DNA of 64,000 nt from AP-15 sp963846635 (GCA_963846635.1 CAWJXM010000003.1:186001-250000); one strand, 5' to 3'; numbered from the stretch's first letter, positions 28,929-38,526 are shown. Notes: generated by a model not told the origin, from the letters alone. Numbers and translations are program-made.

Positions 28929-30050
28929 ATGGCGAATTACAGGGTTATATCATCGGACAATCACGTATTTGAGCCACCGGACCTGTGGACGAGCAGAGCC
29001 AAGCCAGAGTTCAAGGAGCGGGTCCCACAGCTTGTCCGCGAGTACGATGGCGATTGGTGGTACTGCGATGGCCACCGAGTGATCGGGCTGAGCCCTGGGG
29101 CACAGACCGGTATGCGGTTTGAGGCGCCGGAAAAGATGGTCCGTACCACGACCTTTGATAAAGTCCGACGCGGAGGCTACGTCCCTGAGGAGCACCTCAA
29201 GGATATGGATGCCGATGGGGTGGATGTAAGCATTGTCTATCCCACGGTCGGTTTGCTGCTGTACAGCGTGCCAGACAGTGCGCTGCTGTCGGAGATTTTC
29301 AGAGCATACAACGACTGGCTCGCCGAGTTCTGCGCCGGGGAGCCCAAGCGCCTCAAGGGCATTGCCATGATCAACGTGGACGATGTGCAGGAGGGTGTCA
29401 AAGAGCTGGAGCGCTGCGCCAAGATGGGGCTGGCGGGCGGCATGATCACTGTCTATCCCCCAGAGGGGAAGGGGTACGATAATCCCATGTATGAGCCCCT
29501 GTGGGCGGCGGCCCAGGATCTGGACATTCCCATTGGCATGCACATCGCGACCAACCGGCCGGGCCCAGGGCAGGATTTTGCACTCGAGGACCGCAACCGC
29601 GTCCGCAACTCCTTCCTGGCCAACGCCGACCACTGGGTGCGGATGTCTCTTGCCGACATGATCTTTAGCGGCGTCTTTGAGCACTATCCAAAACTCCAGG
29701 TGGGCACCGTCGAACATGAACTGTCCTGGATTCCCCACTTCCTGGACCGCATCGATTACACGTACACCCAACGGGTTCAGCAAGAGCGCTATCGGTTTAA
29801 GGAGGCCACGCTGCCCAGCAACTATTTCCACCGCAACGTGTTCGCGGGCTTCCAGGAAGATGTCATGGGCATACGCGACCGCCACATTATCGGTGTCGAC
29901 AATCTCCTCTGGGGCTCAGATTATCCCCATGTCAAGTCCACCTTCCCCAGAAGCCACCAAATCATTGAGGAGGTTCTGAAGGACTGTACTGAAGAGGAAA
30001 AGGCCAAGATCGCCGGAGGCAATGCTGCCAGGATATACCGTCTCAACTAA
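28929..30050 (+). CDS. amidohydrolase-family (TIM-barrel) hydrolase or decarboxylase
   Basis: A 373-residue amidohydrolase-2 family protein. SSDNHVFEPPDLW gives the first metal site (a DxH variant of HxH), IGMHIATNRPG the barrel histidine, and LLWGSDYPHVKSTFPRS the C-terminal metal aspartate. Relatives include 2-keto decarboxylases such as ACMSD and uncharacterised ring-acid hydrolases. Start ATG 28929 follows a strong AGGAGGGG site. The gene stands alone, bordered by related direct repeats at 28635 and 30191. The substrate is unknown. Confidence 0.85.
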   Translation: MANYRVISSDNHVFEPPDLWTSRAKPEFKERVPQLVREYDGDWWYCDGHRVIGLSPGAQTGMRFEAPEKMVRTTTFDKVRRGGYVPEEHLKDMDADGVDVSIVYPTVGLLLYSVPDSALLSEIFRAYNDWLAEFCAGEPKRLKGIAMINVDDVQEGVKELERCAKMGLAGGMITVYPPEGKGYDNPMYEPLWAAAQDLDIPIGMHIATNRPGPGQDFALEDRNRVRNSFLANADHWVRMSLADMIFSGVFEHYPKLQVGTVEHELSWIPHFLDRIDYTYTQRVQQERYRFKEATLPSNYFHRNVFAGFQEDVMGIRDRHIIGVDNLLWGSDYPHVKSTFPRSHQIIEEVLKDCTEEEKAKIAGGNAARIYRLN

Positions 30051-30190
30051 GTTCCTGGGGTCCTCCTCAGGGGCAACGTATGAGAAACTGTACGTTGATC
30101 ATATCGAGGGAAAATACAACCAAACATCGTCATCAATGCTCGGAGGACTACGCGGTTTTCAGCTATAAAGCGTTTTAGTATCGAGAGTTG

Positions 30191-30224
30191 ATCTACTATG
30201 GCGATCTCATGCGTGAGCCCTGGG
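30191..30224 (+). repeat. direct repeat, copy of 16801
   Basis: Differs from the 16801 copy at two or three positions over 34 bp (GCGATCTCATGCGTGAGCCC here). Same orientation. Confidence 0.65.
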
Positions 30225-30254
30225 GTCCTCCTCTGGTCATCTGACGCTGCTACC

Positions 30255-30283
30255 GCTGGGTCCTCCGGGGAGGAGGACCCAGC
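30255..30283. terminator. 12-bp perfect stem-loop
   Basis: GCTGGGTCCTCC pairs with GGAGGACCCAGC around a GGGGA loop. It is very stable, but no T-run follows. It could be a terminator for the amidohydrolase transcript or part of the repeat structure. Confidence 0.5.
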
Positions 30284-30578
30284 GCTGTAGAGCGGCTATG
30301 TTGGACGCAGCTTTTTGGAGGGGGTTAAGAGGGCGGCTGATACGCCGGTTTGAAAAGCCGCGCTCTAGCGCAGATCACCCCACTCGATGTCGCCATCCTA
30401 TGCCACCGCTGTCAGCACAATCACCTTGCGGCGAGAGGCGTCCATAGGTTTGTGGTATTGCAGGGTCAGCGCCCGTGACAGAGTGCGCAGCATACTCGAT
30501 CTGGAGCATGGCTGGCGGCGGACAGCCGAGTTGCCGCTCTGGCGGGTAAGGAATCACGCGAGCTGCTAAGCTCTCCCG

Positions 30579-32375
30579 ATGGAAGCCGGCTCGCTCGACA
30601 TCTCTCTCTATAAGCACGCGCTCATCGTCCTCGGCGCCGCCGGCGTTGTCATCCCGGTGTTTCATCGCCTGCATATCAGCTCGGTACTTGGCTTCATTCT
30701 TGTCGGCATCGTCGTCGGCCCGTTCGGGCTCGCTTCCCTCACTTCCCATCTGCCTTGGCTCTCGGCAATCACCATCAGTCAGCCGCAAGCAATCGAGCCG
30801 ATCGCGCGGCTCGGCGTTGTGCTGCTGCTGTTCATGATCGGCTTAGAACTGTCGTTTGAGCGACTATGGGTAATGCGCCGGCTGGTGTTTGGCCTCGGCG
30901 CCTTGCAGGTGGTGCTGTGTGCCGCGATGCTGGCCACTGCAGCGGCAATACTCGGGTATAGCCGGATCAGCACCGTGGTGATCGGCCTCGCGCTGGCGAT
31001 GTCGTCCACCGCGGTGGTGCTCCAGGTGCTATCGGAAGAAAGGCGCCTCAACACTTCTGTCGGCCGCACCAGTTTTGGCATCCTGCTGTTTCAGGATCTG
31101 GCCGTGGTGCCGGTGTTGCTCGTTCTGAGTATGATTGCCCCGACCACCCCTGCCAGCAGCGCCGCCGGTTTCGGCCTCGTCGTCGGCCAGGCAGTGCTGG
31201 CGGTCGCTGCGATCGTTGCCCTCGGCCGATTGGTGCTGCGCCCGCTATTCCGCAGCGTGGCCCGCACCCGCAGTGCGGAAGTGTTCGTAGCGGCGTGCCT
31301 GCTGGTGGTGATCGTCACTGGTCTTGCCACCGCCGCCGCCGGTCTCTCGATGGCTCTCGGCGCGTTGATTGGCGGTCTCCTGCTGGCCGGCACGGAATAT
31401 CGCCGGCAAGTCGAGGTCACGATCGAGCCCTTCAAGGGCCTCTCCGTCGGCGTCTTCCTGATCGCTGTCGGCATGAGCCTGGACATTCGCACAGTTGGTG
31501 CCCACCCATCGCTCGTCTTGGTTACCGCCGGCGGCCTGGTGCTGCTGAAACTACTGGTCGTCACCATACTGTCGCGTGCCTCTGGCCTGAACTGGGCGAA
31601 TAGCCTCCATACCGGCCTGCTGCTTGGCCCTGGCGGCGAGTTTGCCTTCGTCATCGTGGCGACGGCTCGCGTCGAACATCTGTTGGCGCCGGACACCGCG
31701 AGCGTGATGCTGTTTGTCACCGCCCTGACAATGGCGAGCATTCCGCTGCTGTCGAGACTGGGCGATCGTATCGCGCCTCGCTGGGCGCTTAAAACGCCGG
31801 TAGACCCGATGATGCTGGTACCGGAGGTTTCCGATGCGCTGCCGCGGGTCATCGTCGCCGGGTTTGGCCGGGTCGGGCAGACGGTCGCGGCGATGCTGGA
31901 GGTGCACAACGTGCCGTATGTCGCAATCGATCGCGACCCCGATCGCGTAGCCCGTCAGCGTAAGCATGGCGCGCCAGTATATTTCGGCGATATTACGCAG
32001 ATTGAGTTGCTGCGGCGCTTGCATCTAGAGACCGCGCGCGCCTTGGTAGTAACGCTCGATGACCCCGCCGCGGCCGACGAACTGGTTGCTGGAGCAAGGG
32101 CGGCGCGAGAAGACCTGGTGATTGTCGCGCGCGCCCGCGATGCCGGGCATGCAGCGCACCTCTATCGCATCGGCGCCTCTGATGCAGTACCGGAGACGAT
32201 CGAGGCAAGCCTCCAACTATCCGAAGCCGTGCTGGTCGATGTCGGGGTGCCGATCGGACCGGTCATCGCCTCGATCCACGACAAACGCGCGGCGCTGCAG
32301 ACGGAAATCAAAGCGATGGCGCCAAAGGCACAAATCCGGGCGCTGGGACGCAGGCGGTTGCGCGATCGATTGTGA
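30579..32375 (+). CDS. CPA2-family monovalent cation:proton antiporter with TrkA-N domain (KefB/C-like)
   Basis: 598 residues. The N-terminal 390 form a twelve-helix exchanger with GFILVGIVVGPFGL, LFMIGLELSFERLW, SSTAVVLQVL and ILLFQDLAVVPVLLVL (the QD ion-site region). Residues near 415-530 form a Rossmann RCK/TrkA-N domain, starting VIVAGFGRVGQTVAAML, that binds NAD(H) or a thiol ligand. It would release potassium in exchange for protons. The start ATG lies after GCTAAGC with a weak ribosome site. It is intact and monocistronic. Confidence 0.9.
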   Translation: MEAGSLDISLYKHALIVLGAAGVVIPVFHRLHISSVLGFILVGIVVGPFGLASLTSHLPWLSAITISQPQAIEPIARLGVVLLLFMIGLELSFERLWVMRRLVFGLGALQVVLCAAMLATAAAILGYSRISTVVIGLALAMSSTAVVLQVLSEERRLNTSVGRTSFGILLFQDLAVVPVLLVLSMIAPTTPASSAAGFGLVVGQAVLAVAAIVALGRLVLRPLFRSVARTRSAEVFVAACLLVVIVTGLATAAAGLSMALGALIGGLLLAGTEYRRQVEVTIEPFKGLSVGVFLIAVGMSLDIRTVGAHPSLVLVTAGGLVLLKLLVVTILSRASGLNWANSLHTGLLLGPGGEFAFVIVATARVEHLLAPDTASVMLFVTALTMASIPLLSRLGDRIAPRWALKTPVDPMMLVPEVSDALPRVIVAGFGRVGQTVAAMLEVHNVPYVAIDRDPDRVARQRKHGAPVYFGDITQIELLRRLHLETARALVVTLDDPAAADELVAGARAAREDLVIVARARDAGHAAHLYRIGASDAVPETIEASLQLSEAVLVDVGVPIGPVIASIHDKRAALQTEIKAMAPKAQIRALGRRRLRDRL

Positions 32376-32916
32376 CCGCCCTCCCGCAGCATTGCTCTGA
32401 GATGCGCTTGAGGCAGCGACGCCTTAGCACTGGCCGCACTATCGATGTGGTCCACCGCGCGCGGTTTGACGATGTTGATCATCGACCATCTGACGAGACC
32501 GGACTTGTCAACCGACAACATGATCAAGACGGTACTTCGGACCATTGCCCAAAGCTTGCTTCGGTGATGTCACGCCGCTCGGCTGCTGCCGGCGGAGCAC
32601 CACCGCCTCCGCGCTTCATATTACCGCGACGCGGCGCCGGCGATCGGATCGATCAAACCGCGACGGGAAGGCTGGAATGAAGGCCGCCTTGTGATCCAGC
32701 TGGCTGACAGGCTCTACCACGTCGCCGTCAAATTGCACCGTCTGTACGGTTCGAGGCGAGACGTCGTCCCCTCCTCTACCCTTTTTGAGAAAGCTCGAAG
32801 GATGACTTGGTCGGCTTCTTGCTGGCGTTATCACTAGCAAGATCCAAGGCATGGAGGGGTGACGGCTGCTGCCCTAATCCTGCCGTTCGCTGCGGCGCGT
32901 TGGAGCCACCTGGAGG
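32376..32916. other. intergenic, nothing recognised
   Basis: About 540 bp between convergent genes. I see no coding frame with family features. GC-rich tracts could form weak hairpins. Confidence 0.4.
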
Positions 32917-33486
32917 TCAGCTCTGCTCGATCTCGCTTGCGGCGTGATCCAGAACGGCCGTAACAGCGCGCACCTGATCGGCGGTCAGCGGACCGTGCCC
33001 GAGCCGGATCGTCAGCGCGGCCTCGAGATTGTGCATTGCCCGGCGGATTTCCGGCGGCGGGCCGCCGGCATAAACGTGGCTGACCTCCGCCATGCGCGCG
33101 AAAATCTGGTCGACGACAGCCTGGTTGGCGGCGAGGAATGCTGCCCCTTCCGGTGTAATAACGAACTGTTTGCGCGGACCCTCGGCGCTCTCCGGCCTAA
33201 TGTAGCCAAGCTCTTCGAGCAAGGTCAGCGTCGGGTAGATGACGCCAGGGCTCGGGCTGTACATGCCGCCGAATTTCTCCTCTATGGCCTTGATCAGCTC
33301 GTACCCGTGGCGTGGCCGCTCGGCGATGAGGCCGAGAAGCACGTAGCGCAGATCGCCGTGGTCAAAAAACCGACCGAACCGGCTGCCGCGACCGGCGCCG
33401 CCATGGCGATGGCCGCCAAAGCGACCGCCACCCATGCCGAACATGCCGCCGCGGGCGTGACGGTCGCCGTGTCGATGTCCGAACAT
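32917..33486 (-). CDS. PadR-family transcriptional regulator with Gly/His-rich head
   Basis: 189 residues. The first 35 are rich in Gly and His (HRHGDRHARGG...), able to bind metal. The PadR winged helix follows: LRYVLLGLIAERPRHGYELI, YSPSPGVIYPTLTLLEELGY and the wing RKQFVITPEGAAFL, then a dimer helix. PadR proteins repress genes for aromatic compounds. It follows the DOPA-dioxygenase gene by 17 bp, and a palindrome upstream of that gene (33898-33929) is the probable operator. Confidence 0.9.
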   Translation of the reverse strand: MFGHRHGDRHARGGMFGMGGGRFGGHRHGGAGRGSRFGRFFDHGDLRYVLLGLIAERPRHGYELIKAIEEKFGGMYSPSPGVIYPTLTLLEELGYIRPESAEGPRKQFVITPEGAAFLAANQAVVDQIFARMAEVSHVYAGGPPPEIRRAMHNLEAALTIRLGHGPLTADQVRAVTAVLDHAASEIEQS

Positions 33487-33502
33487 CCGCGAGTTCCTCT
33501 AT

Positions 33503-33877
33503 TCAGGCTGACGGCAAAAGCTCGGGACGATAGGCCCGGCTCAGGACGTGGAGTTTCAACGGCACCGGCGTGCCGAGCCATGCGCCGTCGGTGTCGTGGT
33601 CGCGAACCGAGTCGTCGGTCAGTGGATGGATCAGCACGTCGAGGCCGCGGCGGTTCAGCATGAGCCAGGGCACCACTGACGCGAATTCCGCCGCCGAGAA
33701 GATGATCTGCAGGTTTGCGACGGGGTGCGGGCCGATCGGCTCGTCGAAAAAACCGCCGAGTTCGACGGCGAACTTGTCGGTGACCGCCTTGGCCAGCTGC
33801 TCGGCGGTCGCACGGCTGTCGGTGTCGTAGTAGACATGTGCGTGATAGCCATCGATGCGGGGAGATTGGTCGTTCAT
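33503..33877 (-). CDS. DOPA 4,5-dioxygenase-family protein
   Basis: A 124-residue enzyme of the DODA family, extradiol cleavage of catechol rings. It opens with IDGYHAHVYYD and has FDEPIGPHP and DVLIHPLTDDSVRDHDTDGA, where the histidines would hold iron. Start ATG 33877 is the first ATG with family similarity; the longer frame upstream runs over the operator and is rejected. It is co-transcribed with the PadR gene. Confidence 0.88.
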   Translation of the reverse strand: MNDQSPRIDGYHAHVYYDTDSRATAEQLAKAVTDKFAVELGGFFDEPIGPHPVANLQIIFSAAEFASVVPWLMLNRRGLDVLIHPLTDDSVRDHDTDGAWLGTPVPLKLHVLSRAYRPELLPSA

Positions 33878-33897
33878 CAGAGCCTCTTCAGATAGAG

Positions 33898-33929
33898 TTT
33901 CGATATAACAAAAACTAGATATATCGAAA
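33898..33929. promoter_or_regulatory. palindromic operator, probable PadR site
   Basis: Perfect 10-bp arms TTTCGATATA and TATATCGAAA spaced by 12 bp, in an AT-rich island just upstream of the dioxygenase start. The symmetry and AT-rich core fit PadR operators. Confidence 0.75.
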
Positions 33930-34233
33930 TAGCTCGACGTCAACCCGCTGAGCATCACTTCGTTCGACGGCTGCCTGCGGCGCAGTGCTGACGCCCCCCG
34001 CAAACCCGATATGCCGGCAGTTGGGCCGCAGCGGTCAGCGATCCTGTCAGCAAGTGGAGGGGCGGACAGCTGCGGGCTTGATCACCCCCGAACCCCGGGA
34101 TAGTGCTTGCCGACCGGCGGGCATCGAGGCCGCCCGCGGCGCGGAGACGAGGGCCAACCGCTCTTGAAGGTATCATCGCATCGGGCCTGATCTTGCCAGC
34201 CCAGCCTGCCGGGCGGCCGCGAGGGCACCAGAC

Positions 34234-35803
34234 ATGGAAACCTACGATTACATTGTTGTCGGCGCCGGATCGGCCGGCGCGGCCGTTGCGAACCGGCTGT
34301 CGTCAGAATCCGCCCAACAGGGTGTTGTTGCTCGAAGCCGGGCGGGCGAGCCATCCGTGGTCCCCTATCCCAATAGGAATGGCCCGGCTGATTGCCAATC
34401 CCGCGGCCAACTGGCTCTATTCCTCCGAGCCCGAGGCAAGCACCAATGGCCGCAGGCTCCCGGTGCCGCGCGGCAAGCTGCTCGGCGGCTCGAGTTCGAT
34501 CAACGGCATGGTGTTTGTGCGCGGCCAGGCGCAGGACTTTGATACCTGGGCGCAGATGGGCAACCGCGGTTGGAGCTATGCCGAGGTGCTGCCTTTCTTC
34601 AAGCGTATGGAAAGCTATGCCGGCGAGGGCGACGATGCGTTTCGCGGCCGGGAGGGCCCGCTACGCGTCACCAACCCGGAACCGCGCGATCCGCTTTTCG
34701 CCACGATTATCAAGGCCGCGGCGGAGGTCGGTATCCGACACAACCCGGATTATAACGGCGCCAGCCAGGAAGGCATCGCGATGAGCCAGGCGACGATCGC
34801 CGCCGGTCGGCGCATGAGTACGGCGCGTTGCTATCTAGACCCGATCCGTAAGCGCCGGAACCTGCATATCGAGATCAAAGCCTTGACGGAGGGCCTTTTG
34901 CTCGATGGCAGACGTTGCACCGGTGTGCGCTACTCCGTCGCCGGCGATGCACGCGAGGCCTGCGCCTCGCGCGAGGTCGTCGTCAGCGCGGGCACGATCA
35001 ACTCGCCGCAGCTGCTGGAATTATCCGGCATCGGGGTGCGCCATGCCCTGGCCGGCGTCGGCGAAAACCTGCGCGACCATTATGTGCCGCGCACCCGCTG
35101 GCTAATCGGCAAAAAGGGCATCACCTTCAACGATCGGGGGCGCGGCCTCCGTCTGGCATATCAAGCAATGTGTTACGCGCTGTTCCGGCAGGGCATGCTG
35201 GCCATGGCGGGCGCCCCGATCCGCGCGTTCGTGTGCTCGCGCGAGGGCCTGGAAGCGCCGGACCTGATGCTGGGCTGGATCCCGATGCTGACCGAACCCA
35301 GCCCGAGAGGCCCGAGGATATCGCGCCAGTCGGGCGTGACCCTCTATGCCCACCCAATGCGTCCGGAGAGCAAAGGACACATTCACATCACCGCCGCCGA
35401 TCCGCGCCGACCGCCCGCGATCAACTTCAATTTCCTATCGTCGCCATCCGACGCGGAGCTGACGGTGCGCGCGGTCCGCATCGCCCGCGCGATCATGACT
35501 GCGCCTGCGATGGCCCCCCTTCAGCTAAGCGAAGTCGCGCCCGGCGCCGATCGAACCACCGATGGCGAAATCCTGGACTGGGTGAAGAAAACAGCGGAAA
35601 CCACCTACCACCCGGTCGGGACCTGCAAGATGGGGTCCGACCCGATGGCGGTCGTCGATGCCCAGCTTCGCGTCCATGGCATTGCGGGCCTGCGGGTCGC
35701 CGATGCCTCGATCATGCCGACGCTGACGTCGGGAAATACCAATGCGCCATCAATCATGATTGGCGAAAAGGCTGCCGACATGATGCTGAATACCGCAGCC
35801 TAA
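34234..35803 (+). pseudogene. GMC-family FAD oxidoreductase (choline dehydrogenase-like), damaged
   Basis: The ADP-binding head YDYIVVGAGSAGAAVANRLS starts at 34234. One extra base near 34305 shifts the frame before NRVLLLEAG. Then RGKLLGGSSSINGMVFVRG, GTINSPQLLELSGIG and the C-terminal catalytic region YHPVGTCKMGSD and SGNTNAPSIMIGEKAADM follow. About 16-18 residues normally present between SGIG and the PGVGENLRDH block are missing in frame (SGIG runs into VRHALAGVGENL). It would oxidise alcohols if intact. Confidence 0.88.
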
Positions 35804-35923
35804 CCCATTCTTGAGCGGGAACACCGGTTTCGGCGCTTAGTGGTGCATCCGGCAAGTTTGAGCGAACTTTCTGGGCTGCGGATGGTTTACGGAGGAGCAT
35901 CGTCCTGCCGAGGATCTCGAACC

Positions 35924-36776
35924 ATGACCATCCGTGCTCGTGCTCTTAGCCCCGAGGGGGTCGGGCCATTGACGGAGCTGGCGCACTCGCGCAAACGCGG
36001 TGCGGGTCTGGTCCGGCGGGCGCAGATTATCATGCGTGCCGTCGAGGCGCGGTTGAGCGCACCGGAGATTGCCGCCCGGATGGGGCTGTGCGGTGAGACC
36101 GTCCGGTTCTGGATCAAGCGCTTCAACGCGCGCGGTCTCCAAGGATTGGAGGAGGACATGCGCTCGGGGCGGCCGCCGACCTACTCCGCCGAGGAACGGA
36201 GCCGGGTCATTCGCACCGCGCTGACGCGCCCGGCGGAACTGGGCTTGCCGTTTGCCTGCTGGACGCTCGACCGTCTGGTCGCCTATCTGAGCGAACAGGG
36301 GATTGGCATGTTCCGCAGCCGCATCGGCGAGATCCTGCTCGCTGAGGGTCTCCAATGGCGGCGGGAGGAAACCTGGTTTGGCGAGCGGGTCGATCCTGCG
36401 TTTGCACGAAAAAGGGGGCGATCGAGCAACTCTACACGGCGCCGGCGGCGGGCAGCGTCGTGGTCTGCCTGGACGAGATGGGGCCGCAAGCGAGCAAAAG
36501 CTATCCGGGTCAGCGTCTGGTGCGGGCAAGCGAGGGAGAACGGGCCACCCAGGAGATCGATTATGGCCGGCGGGGTGTCGCCGGCTATGTGTTCGGCGCT
36601 CCTGAGCTTGTCGAAGGGCCAGCCGGCCACGGGAGCGGCGTTGACCGCACCCTACGAGGGCCGCACCACTGCCAATTGGATTGATTTTCTGTGCCGGGTG
36701 GAGGGCTGGATCGATCCAGCCGCCGAGCCGGTCTATGCGGTGATGGACAATCTCAATACCCACAGCGCCCTCGATG
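35924..36776 (+). pseudogene. IS630-family transposase (second type), truncated by IS5 copy C
   Basis: Starts MTIRARALSPEGVG with an HTH (SAPEIAARMGLCGETVRFW). A -1 change at an A5 run near 36408 leads into SVVVCLDEMGPQ (first Asp); this may be programmed. At 36601-36617 a palindromic repeat shifts the frame again. PVYAVMDNLNTHSALD (second Asp) then follows, and the IS5 element cuts in at 36777, removing the Glu block. The element cannot move alone. Confidence 0.82.
36601..36617. repeat. palindromic repeat inside IS630 transposase
   Basis: CCTGAGCTTGTCGAAGG, a short interspersed palindrome. The same family, in the other orientation, lies in the IS256 transposase at 62330-62348. Confidence 0.8.
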
Positions 36777-37865
36777 GGCGTTGGTGCACTTCCAGAGCTG
36801 AGCTCGAAATGACCCCAGCCCCAGGCCGTTACGCGATGACGCACATCCGGCGGATGGAATCAGGGCGTCCGGCCGCCAGCATCCGGTTCAGGACCGCGCC
36901 GCCGATGGCTGCCTCAGTCTGCTGAGCGTCGAAACCGCGTGCTCGCAGCCGGGGTCCGATCAGCGCCTTGTAGCGGCCCATTGTCGTTTCGACCAGCGAG
37001 CGTTGGCCATAATCTGTTGCCTTCTGCCAGGCCAACCGCCCTTGTTCCAGGATCATCTCGAGATGCCGGTCACGCTGGGCGAGCGGACCTGGTTCACCAT
37101 TGAGTACGGCCGTCGAGCGCGGCGGGATCACGACTTCGATGTCATCGCCGTGCGCGGCGATCGTGTTGTAGGTGGGCGTGCCATCATACGCGCCGTCAGC
37201 CGTTACCCGGGCGATCGCGCCATCAATCTGATCGAGCAACGGCGTAACCTGAGACGGATCATCGGCGTCCTGATCCGTCAGGGTCTGGGCCACTATCACG
37301 CCATTTTCGGCATCGACCGCCAGATGAAGCTTGCGCCATTTCCGGCGCGACTTCGCGCCGTGTTTCGCCTCCAGCCATTGACCCGCCCCGTAGACCTTCA
37401 GGCCCGTGCTGTCGATCAATAAGTGCAACGGACCGTCTGGCACGGAGGCCGGCGGGATCACCGGCAGTGTCTCCGCCCGGCGGCTGATCGTGGAGTGATC
37501 CGGCGCTGAGATCGTAAGGTCCATCAGCGTGATGACCGATGCCATCAGACCTTCGGTCTGCCGCAACGCCAGCCTGAACGCCGTGCGAACCATCAGCGTG
37601 GTCTGGATCGCAGCGGCGGTATAGCGGGCCTGGCCTTTCGGTCCAACGGTTTGCCAGTGGTCCAGCGCCGCATCCTCAATCCACAACGTCAGACTGCCAC
37701 GCCGGCGCAGTCCCGCTTCGTACTCCGGCCAATTCTGGACCTTGAACGCCATCTTCGGGATGTGGTGGCGGCGATCGTCGTTGTGTTTGTGCGGCATCGG
37801 AATACCACGACAAAGGATGGCGTAGCGTGCCTCAGTGCTCCAGGCCGTCCAAGTGCACCAACGCC
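36777..37865 (-). mobile_element. IS5-family element, copy C (intact)
   Basis: 1,089 bp with ends GGCGTTGGTGCACTT and its complement. It is the only copy with an unbroken transposase. Its left neighbour is a cut IS630 and its right neighbour a cut NAPRTase; no target duplication is visible. Confidence 0.9.
36829..37797 (-). CDS. IS5-family transposase
   Basis: 322 residues from ATG 37797 (MPHKHNDDRRHHIPKMAF). DDE residues are seen in HLLIDSTGLKVYG, VTADGAYDGTPTYN and QRSLVETTMGRYK. It is intact, so it may also mobilise copies A and B in trans. Without the IS5 boundary its frame would run on into the NAPRTase head upstream; the fusion is accidental. Confidence 0.9.
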   Translation of the reverse strand: MPHKHNDDRRHHIPKMAFKVQNWPEYEAGLRRRGSLTLWIEDAALDHWQTVGPKGQARYTAAAIQTTLMVRTAFRLALRQTEGLMASVITLMDLTISAPDHSTISRRAETLPVIPPASVPDGPLHLLIDSTGLKVYGAGQWLEAKHGAKSRRKWRKLHLAVDAENGVIVAQTLTDQDADDPSQVTPLLDQIDGAIARVTADGAYDGTPTYNTIAAHGDDIEVVIPPRSTAVLNGEPGPLAQRDRHLEMILEQGRLAWQKATDYGQRSLVETTMGRYKALIGPRLRARGFDAQQTEAAIGGAVLNRMLAAGRPDSIRRMCVIA

Positions 37866-38412
37866 TCGCCGTGCCGCTAAACCCTGCGATATAGCTTGCC
37901 CGCGCTGCCAGTAAGCCGGCCTCGGCGCCATGCGCTCGCCGTAAGCCATAATCGACGAGCCCCTTGCCAGGGGCGGCGAGCACCATCCGCGCCGCCTTTG
38001 AGGCGATTACCGTCTGAAAGTGAAGCAGATTGACGAGCCGGGTTTCGACAAACTGCGCCTCGGGTAGCGAGGCCGTCACACGAATGATCGGCTCGTCAGG
38101 AAAGAACAGGGTGCCTTCGGGCATGGCATCGACATCGCCAGTAAAGCGAAACGAGCCGAGATAGGTCAGGAAACGGTCGGTGAATTGCCCAAGGCTGGCG
38201 ACCGCCGCAATGTCGTTCGGGGTGAAGCTGACAGTTTCGAGAAAATGTAAGACCTGATCGAGACCCGCCGCCATCAGGAAGCCGCGGCGCGGCGGCAGCT
38301 TGCGGAAGAACAGCTCGAACACAGCGGTGTCGTTGAGACCATTGTCGAGATAAGCGGCCATCATGTTCAGCTGATAGAGATCGGTGAGCAGCGCACCGCC
38401 GGTTTTCGGCAT
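37866..38412 (-). pseudogene. nicotinate phosphoribosyltransferase, N-terminal fragment
   Basis: About 182 N-terminal residues: GALLTDLYQLNMMAAYLDNG, FFRKLPPRRGFLMAAGLDQV and a FVETRLVNLLHFQTVIASKA stretch, all typical NAPRTase. It stops at the IS5 end (37866). Start ATG 38412 lies about 100 bp from a perfect FNR-type box at 38513. The catalytic middle and C-terminal parts are missing here; a C-terminal piece lies at 7966. Confidence 0.88.
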
Positions 38413-38512
38413 CGTCGGCTTCGTCCTCTTGCCTCGTCAAAAGAGCCACCGGCTCCGTTTCCAGCTCCCCGCCTTCAGGTCGAACGCTATCTTATGGCTA
38501 GGCCCCGGCGAA

Positions 38513-38526
38513 TTGATACGGATCAA
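38513..38526. promoter_or_regulatory. FNR/FixK-type box
   Basis: TTGATACGGATCAA, a perfect TTGAT-N4-ATCAA palindrome. It lies between the divergent NAPRTase and M48 genes and could control both under low oxygen. Confidence 0.78.

Larger units (their letters stand above)
30051..30578. other. intergenic with direct repeat and strong hairpin
   Basis: No protein gene seen. It holds the repeat copy at 30191-30224 and the 12-bp-stem hairpin at 30255-30283. Confidence 0.5.

Noticed and set aside
28950..29885. 311-residue reverse frame across the amidohydrolase
   Set aside because: It is the antisense shadow of a clear enzyme with metal motifs; codon pattern and the ribosome site favour the forward gene.
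30255..30283. Riboswitch or RNA gene at the strong hairpin
   Set aside because: Only a single perfect stem is seen, with no conserved RNA family pattern; reported as a hairpin only.
31091..31909. 272-residue reverse frame within the antiporter gene
   Set aside because: Low-complexity Ser/Thr/Arg translation without family features, opposite a well-conserved antiporter.
36829..38412. A 527-residue fusion of NAPRTase and IS5 transposase
   Set aside because: The join falls exactly at the IS5 inverted repeat; the open frame is accidental.
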